Of a stretch of 28,314 nt of DNA, positions 1 through 7,468 are shown in pieces (positions within the stretch are counted from its first letter, which is position 1; each line of letters begins with the position of its first letter). The translations under genes were made by a program, and so were the position numbers. The notes under the pieces are model-generated. The model searched no databases. It was not told the DNA's origin and worked only from the letters and a program-made list of their open reading frames with translations. This DNA is from Bacteroidales bacterium (GTDB lineage: Bacteria; Bacteroidota; Bacteroidia; Bacteroidales; F082). The stretch spans positions 1 to 28,314 of the forward strand of contig JAFWRA010000078.1 of the NCBI GenBank assembly GCA_017508895.1, given 5' to 3'.

Positions 1-107
1 ATACAAATCTTCCTTATTGGGTAATTAAAGTGGAATTAAAAGACCTTAAAAACGGTGATTGTGGAGAAGGCCTTTACTATATGGTCAAAAACAACTATAT
101 GAAATAA
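1..107 (+). CDS. 3' end of an unidentified gene (partial)
   Basis: An open frame enters from the left edge (first complete codon at position 3) and ends at a TAA at 105-107, giving 34 residues ending in YYMVKNNYMK. The residues are a plausible protein tail (alternating hydrophobic and charged, several aromatics), but too little is visible to name a family. The frame has no start in the window, so this is either the true C-terminus of an upstream gene or chance. No terminator hairpin is obvious after the stop. Confidence 0.45.
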   Translation, partial: TNLPYWVIKVELKDLKNGDCGEGLYYMVKNNYMK

Positions 108-127
108 TTGAACCTTATATAAAATTC

Positions 128-135
128 CATATTTG
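128..135 (+). promoter_or_regulatory. Possible promoter -7 element for the beta-barrel gene
   Basis: CATATTTG matches 7 of 8 positions of the Bacteroidetes -7 motif TAnnTTTG. A TTG lies 17 nt upstream at 108-110. If used, transcription would begin near 140 and the downstream gene would have a leader of about 140 nt. The spacing is a little short, so this is tentative. Confidence 0.3.
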
Positions 136-140
136 CGGTC

Positions 141-165
141 CAAAGGCACTGGGGCGGGAAATGAA
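141..165 (+). repeat. 25-bp direct repeat, copy 1 (tail of a barrel paralogue)
   Basis: This segment matches 2553-2577 at 24 of 25 positions. In the second copy it encodes KGTGAGNE, the C-terminal tail of the beta-barrel gene. Here it lies upstream of that gene's start, in non-coding sequence, and also reads KGTGAGNE. The simplest reading is the remains of the 3' end of a lost or recombined paralogue. Confidence 0.7.
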
Positions 166-282
166 TTACCCGTTTGGGTAACAATGCGGTCTAGACTATT
201 CGCTTCCTTTGCAGCCTGTAAATGTGTAACTTTTTCGAGCCAAATCCATATTACCCGTGTTCAACATCAAATTTCAACCGTA

Positions 283-2595
283 ATGAAAAGACTGCTTTTT
301 ATCCCCGTGCTCTGCTTGATGGCGATAGTTGCCCAAGCGCAAAACATCAATGGAAGAATCATCGACGAAAACGACTATCCCTTGCCTTTCGCCAATGTGA
401 TTTTATTGTCGTTGCCCGACTCAACATTTGTGCAAGGTGCTGTTTCGGATATCAACGGACAGTTTTCCATCGGGGCAAAGCAGGCCCAAGGATTGCTGAA
501 AGTTTCAAGCATCGGCTATGTTTCGCAATTCATTAAATGCCTTGGCGGAAATGTGGGCGACATCAAAATGATGCCCGACCAACATCTTTTGAATGAAGTG
601 GAAGTGACGGCTTCGCGACCAACTTACAAAATGACCTCTGAAGGCATTGCCACGCAAGTGGAAAACTCGGTGCTGAGCAAGGCGGGAACGGCAGAAGATG
701 TGCTGGCCAAAATCCCTGGCTTGACCAAAAAAGGCGAAGGTTTTGAAGTGTTCGGCAAAGGTGCTCCGCTTATCTATATCAATGGGCGCGAGATACGCGA
801 TGTGTCTGAACTCGACCAACTGAAATCAGAAGACATTAAAAACGTGGAGGTTATCACCAATCCGGGATCGAGTTATGATGCCTCGGTGAAATGTGTTGTC
901 AAGATACGCACCAAGCCCGTGCAAGGCGAAGGCTTCGGTTTTGACGTACGTTCCTCTTACTATCAATCGGAAAACACCGACCTCGTAGAACAACTCAACT
1001 GGAATTATCGCCATAACAAATTAGATGTGTTCGGCACACTGCATTATTCCTTGACCAACATTCGCTGGCAAAGCATTACCACCACGATTGTACCCTCCGA
1101 CACCTTATGGGAGCAACTGTTTATCCAAGACAATCGCATCAAAAGCCAAACCTCGCGCAATGTGATTGGTGCCAATTACGCTTTCGATGAGAATAATTCC
1201 ATCGGTTTCCGCTATAACTTCACGCTTCGACCTGACAGAATACAAACACCTTGGTCGTCAAGCGACATTACCGCCAATGGTCAGTATTTTGACCACATGG
1301 AAAACACGGTCGATGGCAGAACGACTTATCAACAACCTGCACATACGATAAATGCTTATTACAGAGGCAAAATCGGTGAAGCTGAAATCAATTTCAACAC
1401 GGACTTTTTGAGCAACGACAGCCACGAATACGCCCTTTTCAACGAACAAAGCGACAGTCAGGAAAGCCGCATCTTTACCTCGGAAAACATCGTAAAGAAT
1501 CAGCTTTTCGCCTCAAAACTCACGGTTGATTATCCGCTTTTTGGCGGTAATCTGACGGCTGGTGCAGAGTACACCAACACCCACCGTAACGACGACTACA
1601 TCCAGCCCGAAAACTATGTGCCGACTTCCTTCGCCAAGTTAGAAGAGTCGAACATAGCGCCCTTTATGGAATACAGCCGCGAAACACCTATCGGGCAACT
1701 TTCAGCAGGCCTACGCTACGAATGGGTGAAGTTCGACTATTTTGAAAACGGTCTCCACATCGATGAGCAAAGTCGCAATTTCGGCAACTTTTTCCCCAGT
1801 CTCTCTTTCGCCACACAAATCGATCAAGTGCAACTGCAATTGAGTTATGACGCCAGGACTCGCCGCCCTACTTATAATCAATTGAGTAACAATATGAGTT
1901 ATGGCAACCGCTTCTTGATGCAGACAGGTAATCCCTCTTTGAAACACGAATATGTACACGACCTCACTTTGACGGGACTTTGGAAGTTTCTGCAATGCTC
2001 GGTGAATTACAGCGACCGCAAAGATGCTATCATTATGTGGTCCAAGCCTTTGGAGGGGCATAGTAGCGTCACGGTCATCACGCAAACAAACATCCCATCT
2101 CTGAAAAGCGTTTCGGCAATGGTGGCTGTGGCTCCGAAATTCGAAATTTGGTCGCCTCAACTTACTGTCGCAATGGAAAAGCAATGGTTCACACTGCATA
2201 CTTCCACTGGTGATTACGTATTGAACCGACCTGTATTTCAATTTGGTATGGATAACAGTTTTGAATTCGGTCACGGCTGGGTGGCTTCCATCGATGGTTG
2301 GTTAACCACCATCGGCGACCAAGAAAACGGTTCGTTTACTGGAAATACTGGGTCGCTGAACATTAGCCTTACCAAAACCTTCTTTGACGACCGCCTTTCC
2401 ATCCGCTTGCAAGGTTACGACTTGCTTGGAACCGAAAAGAACAAAATGCTCTCATACTTTGACGGCATCCAAACCAAACAAATCGGTTGGAGCGACAGCC
2501 GCGAGTTTGGCCTCACCGTACGCTACAATTTCAACACCACGCGCAGCAAATACAAAGGCACTGGTGCGGGAAATGAAGAGAAGAATAGACTGTAA
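283..2595 (+). CDS. Outer-membrane beta-barrel protein, TonB-receptor-like
   Basis: A 770-residue outer-membrane protein. The start at 283 is chosen because it begins a clear signal peptide (MKRLLFIPVLCLMAIVAQAQ, residues 1-20); the longer frame starts at a TTG and adds a non-signal-like extension. Residues about 21-100 form a carboxypeptidase-regulatory-like beta-sandwich (GRIIDENDYPLPFANV). Residues about 105-205 are plug-like (LNEVEVTASRP, AEDVLAKIPGL, PLIYINGREI, EDIKNVEVITNPGSSYDAS). The rest is a barrel of alternating aromatic strands ending YNFNTTRSKYKGTGAGNE, the usual end of the Bacteroidetes 'outer membrane beta-barrel family' (OMP_b-brl_3). Such proteins resemble TonB-dependent transporters, but many have no known substrate. 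No SusD partner is adjacent, so a glycan-uptake role is not supported. Probably monocistronic. Confidence 0.88.
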   Translation: MKRLLFIPVLCLMAIVAQAQNINGRIIDENDYPLPFANVILLSLPDSTFVQGAVSDINGQFSIGAKQAQGLLKVSSIGYVSQFIKCLGGNVGDIKMMPDQHLLNEVEVTASRPTYKMTSEGIATQVENSVLSKAGTAEDVLAKIPGLTKKGEGFEVFGKGAPLIYINGREIRDVSELDQLKSEDIKNVEVITNPGSSYDASVKCVVKIRTKPVQGEGFGFDVRSSYYQSENTDLVEQLNWNYRHNKLDVFGTLHYSLTNIRWQSITTTIVPSDTLWEQLFIQDNRIKSQTSRNVIGANYAFDENNSIGFRYNFTLRPDRIQTPWSSSDITANGQYFDHMENTVDGRTTYQQPAHTINAYYRGKIGEAEINFNTDFLSNDSHEYALFNEQSDSQESRIFTSENIVKNQLFASKLTVDYPLFGGNLTAGAEYTNTHRNDDYIQPENYVPTSFAKLEESNIAPFMEYSRETPIGQLSAGLRYEWVKFDYFENGLHIDEQSRNFGNFFPSLSFATQIDQVQLQLSYDARTRRPTYNQLSNNMSYGNRFLMQTGNPSLKHEYVHDLTLTGLWKFLQCSVNYSDRKDAIIMWSKPLEGHSSVTVITQTNIPSLKSVSAMVAVAPKFEIWSPQLTVAMEKQWFTLHTSTGDYVLNRPVFQFGMDNSFEFGHGWVASIDGWLTTIGDQENGSFTGNTGSLNISLTKTFFDDRLSIRLQGYDLLGTEKNKMLSYFDGIQTKQIGWSDSREFGLTVRYNFNTTRSKYKGTGAGNEEKNRL
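2553..2577 (+). repeat. 25-bp direct repeat, copy 2 (in the barrel gene)
   Basis: The in-gene partner of the repeat at 141-165; it encodes the KGTGAGNE tail. One mismatch (G/T) separates the two copies, and they bracket nearly the whole beta-barrel gene at 2.4-kb spacing, so homologous recombination between them could delete it. Confidence 0.7.
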
Positions 2596-2608
2596 AAGAA
2601 AAATACTT

Positions 2609-2640
2609 GCGACCAATAACAAAAATATCTATTTTTGCAT
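2609..2640 (+). promoter_or_regulatory. Bacteroidetes-type promoter for the 52-aa ORF
   Basis: A TTG at about 2609 is followed after 20 nt by TATTTTTG, a full match to TAnnTTTG. The predicted start of transcription is a few bases further on, about 15-20 nt before the ATG at 2659. Spacing and sequence both fit the known Bacteroidetes sigma-ABfr consensus. Confidence 0.6.
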
Positions 2641-2658
2641 GCAAAACACATCAATCGT

Positions 2659-2817
2659 ATGCAAACCACAACGACAACTATAAGGCAAACCAACTCAACC
2701 ACTTCTTCTCGCCAAAAGAAAAAAGCTTACCCCAAAACTTTGAAAGCATGTTTCTCATTTGAGGAATTTCAAGACCTGTTGAACGAGAAAATTAGAAAGC
2801 ATTATGTAAAGGTATGA
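2659..2817 (+). CDS. Small hypothetical protein (52 aa)
   Basis: A 52-residue protein, with an N-terminus rich in Thr, Ser and Lys (MQTTTTTIRQTNSTTSSRQK) and a C-terminal amphipathic stretch (FSFEEFQDLLNEKIRKHYVKV, shortened here by function rather than motif). A good Bacteroidetes promoter lies just upstream and the frame ends 25 nt before the next gene, so the two may be co-transcribed. I recognise no family. Start 2659 is preferred to the ATG at 2635, which falls at or before the predicted transcription start. It could also be only the leader of the 2843 gene. Confidence 0.45.
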   Translation: MQTTTTTIRQTNSTTSSRQKKKAYPKTLKACFSFEEFQDLLNEKIRKHYVKV

Positions 2818-2842
2818 AATCCAATCTCGTAATGCGTAACAT

Positions 2843-3247
2843 ATGACCCACTACCCCATAAAAATCCTCATGGCTTTTGCCTGCACCTTCGAGCCGGAGC
2901 AAGGCGACGAATTCAGCGACTGGCTGATGCGCAACGGCTATCCCGAGCTTGTCGCCCTCAGCCAAACCATACAAGGCGACACCAAAGCCAAGGACTGGTT
3001 GATGGAACACAAATTCCCCCAATTGGCCGCCATCGACAGCGTCATCGACAAGGAACCGAAAGCCGAAGAATGGCTCATCAAAAACCATTTTGAGGTCAAT
3101 CTGGCCTTTGCAAAAGCCATCAACAGAGACGATGACGCTACCTTATGGTTGGAGAAAAAAGAACTCCAAGTCTTTATCATCCTCGCTGATAAAATCCGTA
3201 AATATTTGGATGACAAATATTTAAATTTCCACAAAATCCATTTTTAA
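2843..3247 (+). CDS. Hypothetical protein with four 25-residue repeats
   Basis: A 134-residue protein without signal peptide or membrane segment. Tryptophans at residues 27, 52, 77 and 102 are exactly 25 apart, each followed by Leu. The units read SDWLMRNGYPELVALSQTI, KDWLMEHKFPQLAAIDSVI, EEWLIKNHFEVNLAFAKAI and TLWLEKKELQVFIILADKI. This is a small all-alpha solenoid, probably a protein-interaction scaffold in the cytoplasm. Similar short proteins of repeated 'WL...A' units occur widely in Bacteroidales, as far as I know without a function. It lies 25 nt after the 52-aa ORF and ends about 90 nt before a separate promoter. Confidence 0.75.
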   Translation: MTHYPIKILMAFACTFEPEQGDEFSDWLMRNGYPELVALSQTIQGDTKAKDWLMEHKFPQLAAIDSVIDKEPKAEEWLIKNHFEVNLAFAKAINRDDDATLWLEKKELQVFIILADKIRKYLDDKYLNFHKIHF

Positions 3248-3263
3248 AATGAAACGATTTTTT

Positions 3264-3296
3264 TTGTCCTACATAACGGAAAAAATCCTAACTTTG
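3264..3296 (+). promoter_or_regulatory. Promoter for the 3339-5465 gene cluster
   Basis: TTG at 3264-3266 and TAACTTTG at 3289-3296 (perfect TAnnTTTG) are separated by 22 nt. The predicted transcript starts near 3301 with a leader of about 38 nt before the ATG at 3339. It probably drives the membrane-anchored protein, DUF3822 and rsmD. Confidence 0.6.
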
Positions 3297-3338
3297 CCGC
3301 CATTCAGAAAGAGTGAATAATTAGAAAATCATACTACA

Positions 3339-3980
3339 ATGAAAAAAGGATTATCCATCGTCATCAACATTCTGTTGTTTGCCATTATTGTGGTCTTAGC
3401 ACTACAAGTCGTGAAGAGCATCCAGGCTCCCATCAAATTCAACAACGAGCAGAAAGCCCGTGAAACCAAAGTCGTTGAGCGCCTCATTGACATCCGTAAT
3501 GCCGAGGTGCTTTACAAGAACGCCACAAGCCAGTACACGAACAGTTTCGACACGCTGATCAAATTCTGCCAGACGGCCGAAATCCCGATTGTGAAGATTG
3601 TTCCCGACCCGACCGACACTACATTCACGCGCACCATTAACGACACCATCGGTTTCGTGAAAGTGATGGATTCCCTCAAAGGCAAACGCGACAACTTCAA
3701 CATCAACGACATCAAGTGGGTGCCATTTAGCCAACCACAGCATCAGTACGAACTCGAAGCTGGTACCATCGAACGCAACGGCATTAAAATTCCGGTGTTC
3801 GAGGCCCGCACTCCTTATGAAGTCTACTTGGCCACCCCAGGTGATGCCTTCAGCGAAAAAGAATGGAATCAGCGCCGCGACAACGCCAAGGCTGAAAAGG
3901 AAAGCATCAACCGTTATGCCGGTCTGAAAGTTGGCTCCATGGAAGAAGCCACCACCGATGGTAACTGGGAGAAACTCTAA
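3339..3980 (+). CDS. Membrane-anchored hypothetical protein upstream of DUF3822
   Basis: 213 residues. Residues about 7-27 form a single N-terminal hydrophobic helix (VINILLFAIIVVLALQVV) after MKKG, so the protein is a signal-anchored inner-membrane protein with the remaining 185 residues outside the cytoplasm. The body is charged and has few strong motifs; after the anchor a helical segment (RETKVVERLIDIRNAEVLYK) resembles the pseudopilin-like stem seen in type II secretion/pilin proteins, but no prepilin peptidase site is visible. The next gene begins 12 nt after its stop, indicating an operon. I know this gene as a conserved Bacteroidetes hypothetical next to DUF3822 and rsmD; its function is unknown. 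Confidence 0.75.
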   Translation: MKKGLSIVINILLFAIIVVLALQVVKSIQAPIKFNNEQKARETKVVERLIDIRNAEVLYKNATSQYTNSFDTLIKFCQTAEIPIVKIVPDPTDTTFTRTINDTIGFVKVMDSLKGKRDNFNINDIKWVPFSQPQHQYELEAGTIERNGIKIPVFEARTPYEVYLATPGDAFSEKEWNQRRDNAKAEKESINRYAGLKVGSMEEATTDGNWEKL

Positions 3981-3991
3981 TCACTGCATGA

Positions 3992-4864
3992 ATGACGGCA
4001 TCGTTAATCCCCAATATCTCCAAGTTTGACGAGGTATTTGATGCCGAGAAGTCATCGCAATACAGACTGACCATCCAATGCGCATTGGATGGTCTTTCTT
4101 ATGCCCTTCTCGATACCCAAAGCTCCCGCCTCATCGCCTTGGAATGCTATCATTCAGAGATGCTGACCGACAGCCAGTTCCTGTTCCGCACCTTAGACCA
4201 AGCTTTAGAGCAAAAAGGATTGAACAACAAGGCTTTCCTGTCGGTAACCTGCATTTATGACGAACGCATCAACACCTTGATACCCGAACCCATTTTCAAC
4301 GATGCCGACAAAGACAAATACCTTGAATTTGCCTTCCAAATCCCTGATGGATATGCCATCCATTCTGAGAAAATGGCTTCCATGCCTTGTTTCAATGTCT
4401 TCGCCATGCCGAACACACTGAAAGAAAAAGTGTTAGCCAGATGGGGAAACGCAACCTTCACCCATTCAAGCACCTTGTTCATCAACAGTGTGACACATGA
4501 CCCAAAACAAGAATCCCAAGTCTTTGTCAATGTGCGTAGCCACGATTTCGACATGGTCATCCTGAAGGAAGGCCATCTGCTTTTTTTCAACAACTTCAAA
4601 TACGACACAAAAGAAGACTTTGCTTATTTCCTACTCTTTGCCATGGATCAAAACGGCCTTTCGCGACAAGAAACCACCGTTCAGTTGTCAGGACTCATCC
4701 TTCCTTCTTCAGAAATCATTGACCTGTGTAGACATTATGTAAAGAACCTCATTTTTGTGGACGACCCTCATGTCCTGCAAGTCAGCGATGCGTTGAAGGA
4801 TGTGCCGTTCCAGTATTATTACACACTTTACCATTTACTAGGACACGAGACACGAGAACAATAG
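3992..4864 (+). CDS. DUF3822 family protein
   Basis: 290 residues, matching in length and character the Bacteroidetes-specific DUF3822 family, which is thought to have an actin-like/ASKHA-type fold. Typical features are the N-terminal SRLIALECYHSE segment and the later VRSHDFDMVILKEGHLLFFNNFKY segment (a strand-rich block of Asp, Gly and aromatic residues). There is no signal peptide or membrane span, so it is cytoplasmic. The family is regularly found directly before rsmD, as here, but its role is not established. The C-terminal LGHETREQ is encoded by a short tandem repeat, which suggests the end of the gene has been altered by repeat expansion. Confidence 0.8.
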   Translation: MTASLIPNISKFDEVFDAEKSSQYRLTIQCALDGLSYALLDTQSSRLIALECYHSEMLTDSQFLFRTLDQALEQKGLNNKAFLSVTCIYDERINTLIPEPIFNDADKDKYLEFAFQIPDGYAIHSEKMASMPCFNVFAMPNTLKEKVLARWGNATFTHSSTLFINSVTHDPKQESQVFVNVRSHDFDMVILKEGHLLFFNNFKYDTKEDFAYFLLFAMDQNGLSRQETTVQLSGLILPSSEIIDLCRHYVKNLIFVDDPHVLQVSDALKDVPFQYYYTLYHLLGHETREQ

Positions 4865-4888
4865 TCCCGAGTCCCGAAGTCCCGAGTC
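4842..4888 (+). repeat. Short tandem repeats between DUF3822 and rsmD
   Basis: Two direct repeats of GACACGA at 4842-4856 are followed at 4863-4888 by three copies of AGTCCCG with variable linkers. The first pair encodes the last residues of the DUF3822 protein; the second set is non-coding and ends 14 nt before the rsmD start. Slippage here would alter the DUF3822 C-terminus and the rsmD leader. Confidence 0.65.
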
Positions 4889-4901
4889 AAAAAGAAAAAA
4901 G

Positions 4902-5465
4902 ATGAGAATCATAAGAGGAAGATACCAACGCCGGCAAATCACCGCTCCTGCCAACCTGCCCGTGCGTCCCACCACAGACATGGCCAAGGAAAGCCTGTTC
5001 AACATCATTGAAAACCATTTCGACTTTGAAGAGGTCGAAGCCATGGACTTGTTTGCCGGAACGGGCAACATCTCTTACGAACTGGTCTCAAGAGGCTGTC
5101 CTAAAGTCGTTTCCGTCGACCAAGACTTCGGCTGTGTGAAGTTCATCCGCGAGACGGCTAACAAACTCGACATGAAAGAGTTGCTCGTCGTCCGTTCGGA
5201 TGTATTCCGTTTCCTCGAAAAGCACAAGATGCAATACGACCTCATCTTTGCCGACCCACCTTATGATTGCCAACACTACGACACGCTGGTGCAACTGATT
5301 TTCGACAACAACCTCTTACGCGAGGGCGGCATGTTTATCCTTGAACACGATAAGTATCAGCATTTTGAGGAACATCCTCACTTCATGGAACAACGACACT
5401 ACGGCAAGGTGAACTTCAGCTTCTTTGCCCAAACCATCGAGGAAGAATCTGAGGAAGATATTTAG
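4902..5465 (+). CDS. rsmD: 16S rRNA (guanine(966)-N(2))-methyltransferase RsmD
   Basis: 187 residues, the normal RsmD length. It methylates N2 of G966 in 16S rRNA during 30S assembly, using S-adenosylmethionine. Visible motifs are the N-terminal MRIIRGRYQRR, the family signature VRPTTDMAKESLFNII (residues about 21-36), the SAM-binding DLFAGTGN (49-56), VDQD (72-75) for the ribose contact, and the catalytic ADPPYD (117-122). It is the last gene of the plus-strand cluster and ends against a palindromic element that separates it from a convergent gene. The short tandem repeat just upstream may affect its translation. Confidence 0.95.
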   Translation: MRIIRGRYQRRQITAPANLPVRPTTDMAKESLFNIIENHFDFEEVEAMDLFAGTGNISYELVSRGCPKVVSVDQDFGCVKFIRETANKLDMKELLVVRSDVFRFLEKHKMQYDLIFADPPYDCQHYDTLVQLIFDNNLLREGGMFILEHDKYQHFEEHPHFMEQRHYGKVNFSFFAQTIEEESEEDI

Positions 5466-5467
5466 TA

Positions 5468-5583
5468 GCACGCAGAACGCGCAGAACTTTATGAAGCGCA
5501 AAGCGATGCCTACCTTTCGTCCGGAAGGTTCAGCGCATTCTGCGTATTCTGCGTGAAACAAAAATCAGTTCCTGCGTGAAACA
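5468..5583. repeat. Nested palindromic element, possible two-way terminator
   Basis: Between two convergent genes. Outer arms 5469-5487 and 5537-5555 pair at 16 of 19 positions (each arm is itself a tandem of a CGCAGAA unit). Inside, 5512-5529 forms a 7-bp stem with the loop GTCC. A further direct copy of the right-arm end (CTGCGTGAAACA) lies at 5572-5583 and touches the stop of the minus-strand gene. It may terminate both transcripts, but there is no clean U-tract, so a REP-like repeat is equally possible. Confidence 0.5.
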
Positions 5584-7371
5584 TCAAATATATCCGAAGC
5601 GTTTCCTGACGATTTCCTTCTCCTCATCGCTGCTGTCGCGGAAGAGCGGCATCACCTCGTCTTCGGGGAAGTCGGTGAAAGTAAGGAACAAAAGGCTATC
5701 TAATGTGTCGTTGAAGTCGGGGTCGACGTTGAAGCAGAGGAACTTGGCATTAAGCTTCAAATACTTCTTATACAAAGTAGGCAGACGATACTCACCGTTG
5801 CTGAGGCGGAACAGGAACTTGTCGAACTTATCGACACCATTCATGTTGTTTTTCAGTAACACATCGGAATCCACCTTCAAATAATCGGGAACAAAGGGTG
5901 TTTTGGGTGTGACCTTGCCTTTCAACTCATCCTCAACCGCATGTTTTTCCGACACAAAGCGTGCAATCAAGCTGAGATAGAACTTTGGATACCATGCGCT
6001 GATGCTTACTGGACCAATGAAATGATTGATTTCGGGATAACGCACCACCACATCCGACAGGCCGCGCAACAAAAGCATCATCGGCAGAACCTCCTTTTGG
6101 TAATCAAGAGCGACGAAAGAACGCCCCAACTCGATGGTATGCAACAATTTGTCGGAAAAAGACTCGTGGATATTCACCAAAGTGCTTACATAGAAGCCCT
6201 TAATACCATATTTGGGAATAATCTCGCTGCCGATGCCAAGACGATAACAACCTGCAATCTTCTGCTTGACCGTATCCCAAAGAAACATCTGCTTGAAATA
6301 CCCATCAAATTCATCTTGGTCGAGACGCTTGCCCGTGCCTTCGCCGATGGCGCGGAAAGTCTCCTCGCGCAGCCGCGCAATCTCATGCATGATATTCGGA
6401 ATATCCTCACAATCCGCCAAATAACAATCATAGTTAGCTGTCGAATACAAGAATGACTTCTCGCGAATGGCATTTAGTTCGGCTACCATCAATGACAAAT
6501 CCGTCGGAGCATCAATCTCAGCCTGTTTCACTTCTTTCTTCTCACCGGATTTGACTGGTATATTGGCCTCAAGCGCATAGGAACGGCTACGCAGATAGGC
6601 CGCCAAGTCAGCAGGTTTGTCGTAGAGGACGACCTCAGCTGGCAGGATCGGTTTGCCTATTTGAAGGTTGAAACACTGGTCGTGTTTATTAATCAATTCC
6701 TTAGTCAGACGGGCTGTGCCCAACATAGGATGAATCTTGTCGACCGCATAGAACAGCTTCGAATTATGGCCTTCCCAAAACACGGGAATCACAGGCACAC
6801 CTGCATTCTTGATAATACGAGCGATGGAAGTACTCCAAGGCAGGTCCTCGGGATAGTCATGCCCATGATAGCGCGACACCTCTCCCGCAGGGAACACACC
6901 CAAGCCATTGCCTTCGGCGATATGCAAGATGGCTCCTTTGATGCCCCCCACGCTGCTCTTCCATTCCGGGTTTTTCTCGAACGGGTTGACGGCGAAGAAA
7001 CACTCCTTGAGGTTGGGAATATGCGAAAGAATAAAGTTGGCCATGACCTTGAAATCGGGACGCACCTTGGCGATGACACTCAGCAGCATCACGCCTTCGA
7101 TGCCACCAAAAGGATGGTTGCTCACCACGACAAAACCGCCCTCTTTGGGAATGTTCTCCAACTGCTCGGGACTGACATCAATGGTGATGTTCATGTTTTG
7201 GAGCAGATGGTCGGCAAACTCACGGCCTTGATAATCAGCAGCTCCGTCGAACAAACGGTTGATTTTTCCAAGACGGAGGTATCCATAAACCGCTCCTGCG
7301 GCACAAGTGCCGAAGAAACCTTTTAAGCCGAGGGCATTCTTAAGATCCGAAACGGTTACTACTTTTCGCAT
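5584..7371 (-). CDS. Fused lysophospholipid-type acyltransferase / GNAT N-acyltransferase (OlsF-like)
   Basis: 595 residues from the ATG at 7371. The start is fixed by a TATCTTTG -7 element at 7415-7408, which lies inside the longer frame. The N-terminal half is a PlsC-type O-acyltransferase: SNHPFGGIEG (the family's NHPxGxxDG block, with Glu at the Asp place; His is residue 86) and VFPAGEVSRYHG. The C-terminal half (from about residue 310) has the hemolysin-like N-acyltransferase pattern LREETFRAIGEGTG...LDQDEFDGYFKQ...IAGCYRLGIG. This order matches bifunctional OlsF of Flavobacterium and Serratia (ornithine lipid), and the separate GlsA/GlsB of Bacteroides (glycine lipid). The amino acid used cannot be read from the sequence. 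It is expected to act at the inner membrane face with acyl-ACP donors. Confidence 0.8.
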   Translation of the reverse strand: MRKVVTVSDLKNALGLKGFFGTCAAGAVYGYLRLGKINRLFDGAADYQGREFADHLLQNMNITIDVSPEQLENIPKEGGFVVVSNHPFGGIEGVMLLSVIAKVRPDFKVMANFILSHIPNLKECFFAVNPFEKNPEWKSSVGGIKGAILHIAEGNGLGVFPAGEVSRYHGHDYPEDLPWSTSIARIIKNAGVPVIPVFWEGHNSKLFYAVDKIHPMLGTARLTKELINKHDQCFNLQIGKPILPAEVVLYDKPADLAAYLRSRSYALEANIPVKSGEKKEVKQAEIDAPTDLSLMVAELNAIREKSFLYSTANYDCYLADCEDIPNIMHEIARLREETFRAIGEGTGKRLDQDEFDGYFKQMFLWDTVKQKIAGCYRLGIGSEIIPKYGIKGFYVSTLVNIHESFSDKLLHTIELGRSFVALDYQKEVLPMMLLLRGLSDVVVRYPEINHFIGPVSISAWYPKFYLSLIARFVSEKHAVEDELKGKVTPKTPFVPDYLKVDSDVLLKNNMNGVDKFDKFLFRLSNGEYRLPTLYKKYLKLNAKFLCFNVDPDFNDTLDSLLFLTFTDFPEDEVMPLFRDSSDEEKEIVRKRFGYI

Positions 7372-7407
7372 GGTTGTTGAGCCTGTCGAAACTATGTTTC
7401 GAACTTG

Positions 7408-7415
7408 CAAAGATA
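7408..7415 (-). promoter_or_regulatory. -7 element for the OlsF-like gene
   Basis: TATCTTTG on the minus strand, a perfect TAnnTTTG. It sits about 37 nt upstream of the ATG at 7371. No TTG is found at the usual 19-21 nt distance; the nearest is 14 nt upstream. Confidence 0.5.
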
Positions 7416-7456
7416 GGGATTTTATCATTCAAAGTGCAGTAAATGGAAATAAAATG

Positions 7457-7464
7457 TAATTTTG
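7457..7464 (+). promoter_or_regulatory. -7 element immediately before rluE
   Basis: TAATTTTG, a perfect TAnnTTTG, with its last G only 5 nt before the rluE ATG at 7469. Transcription should start at or next to the ATG, giving a leaderless or nearly leaderless message. No TTG lies at the usual -33 distance, which weakens the call. Confidence 0.45.
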
Positions 7465-7468
7465 CGCC

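Noticed and set aside
1711..2274. 187-aa open frame on the minus strand inside the beta-barrel gene
   Set aside because: It lies wholly within a well-supported plus-strand gene with signal peptide and family motifs; the opposite frame shows no motif.
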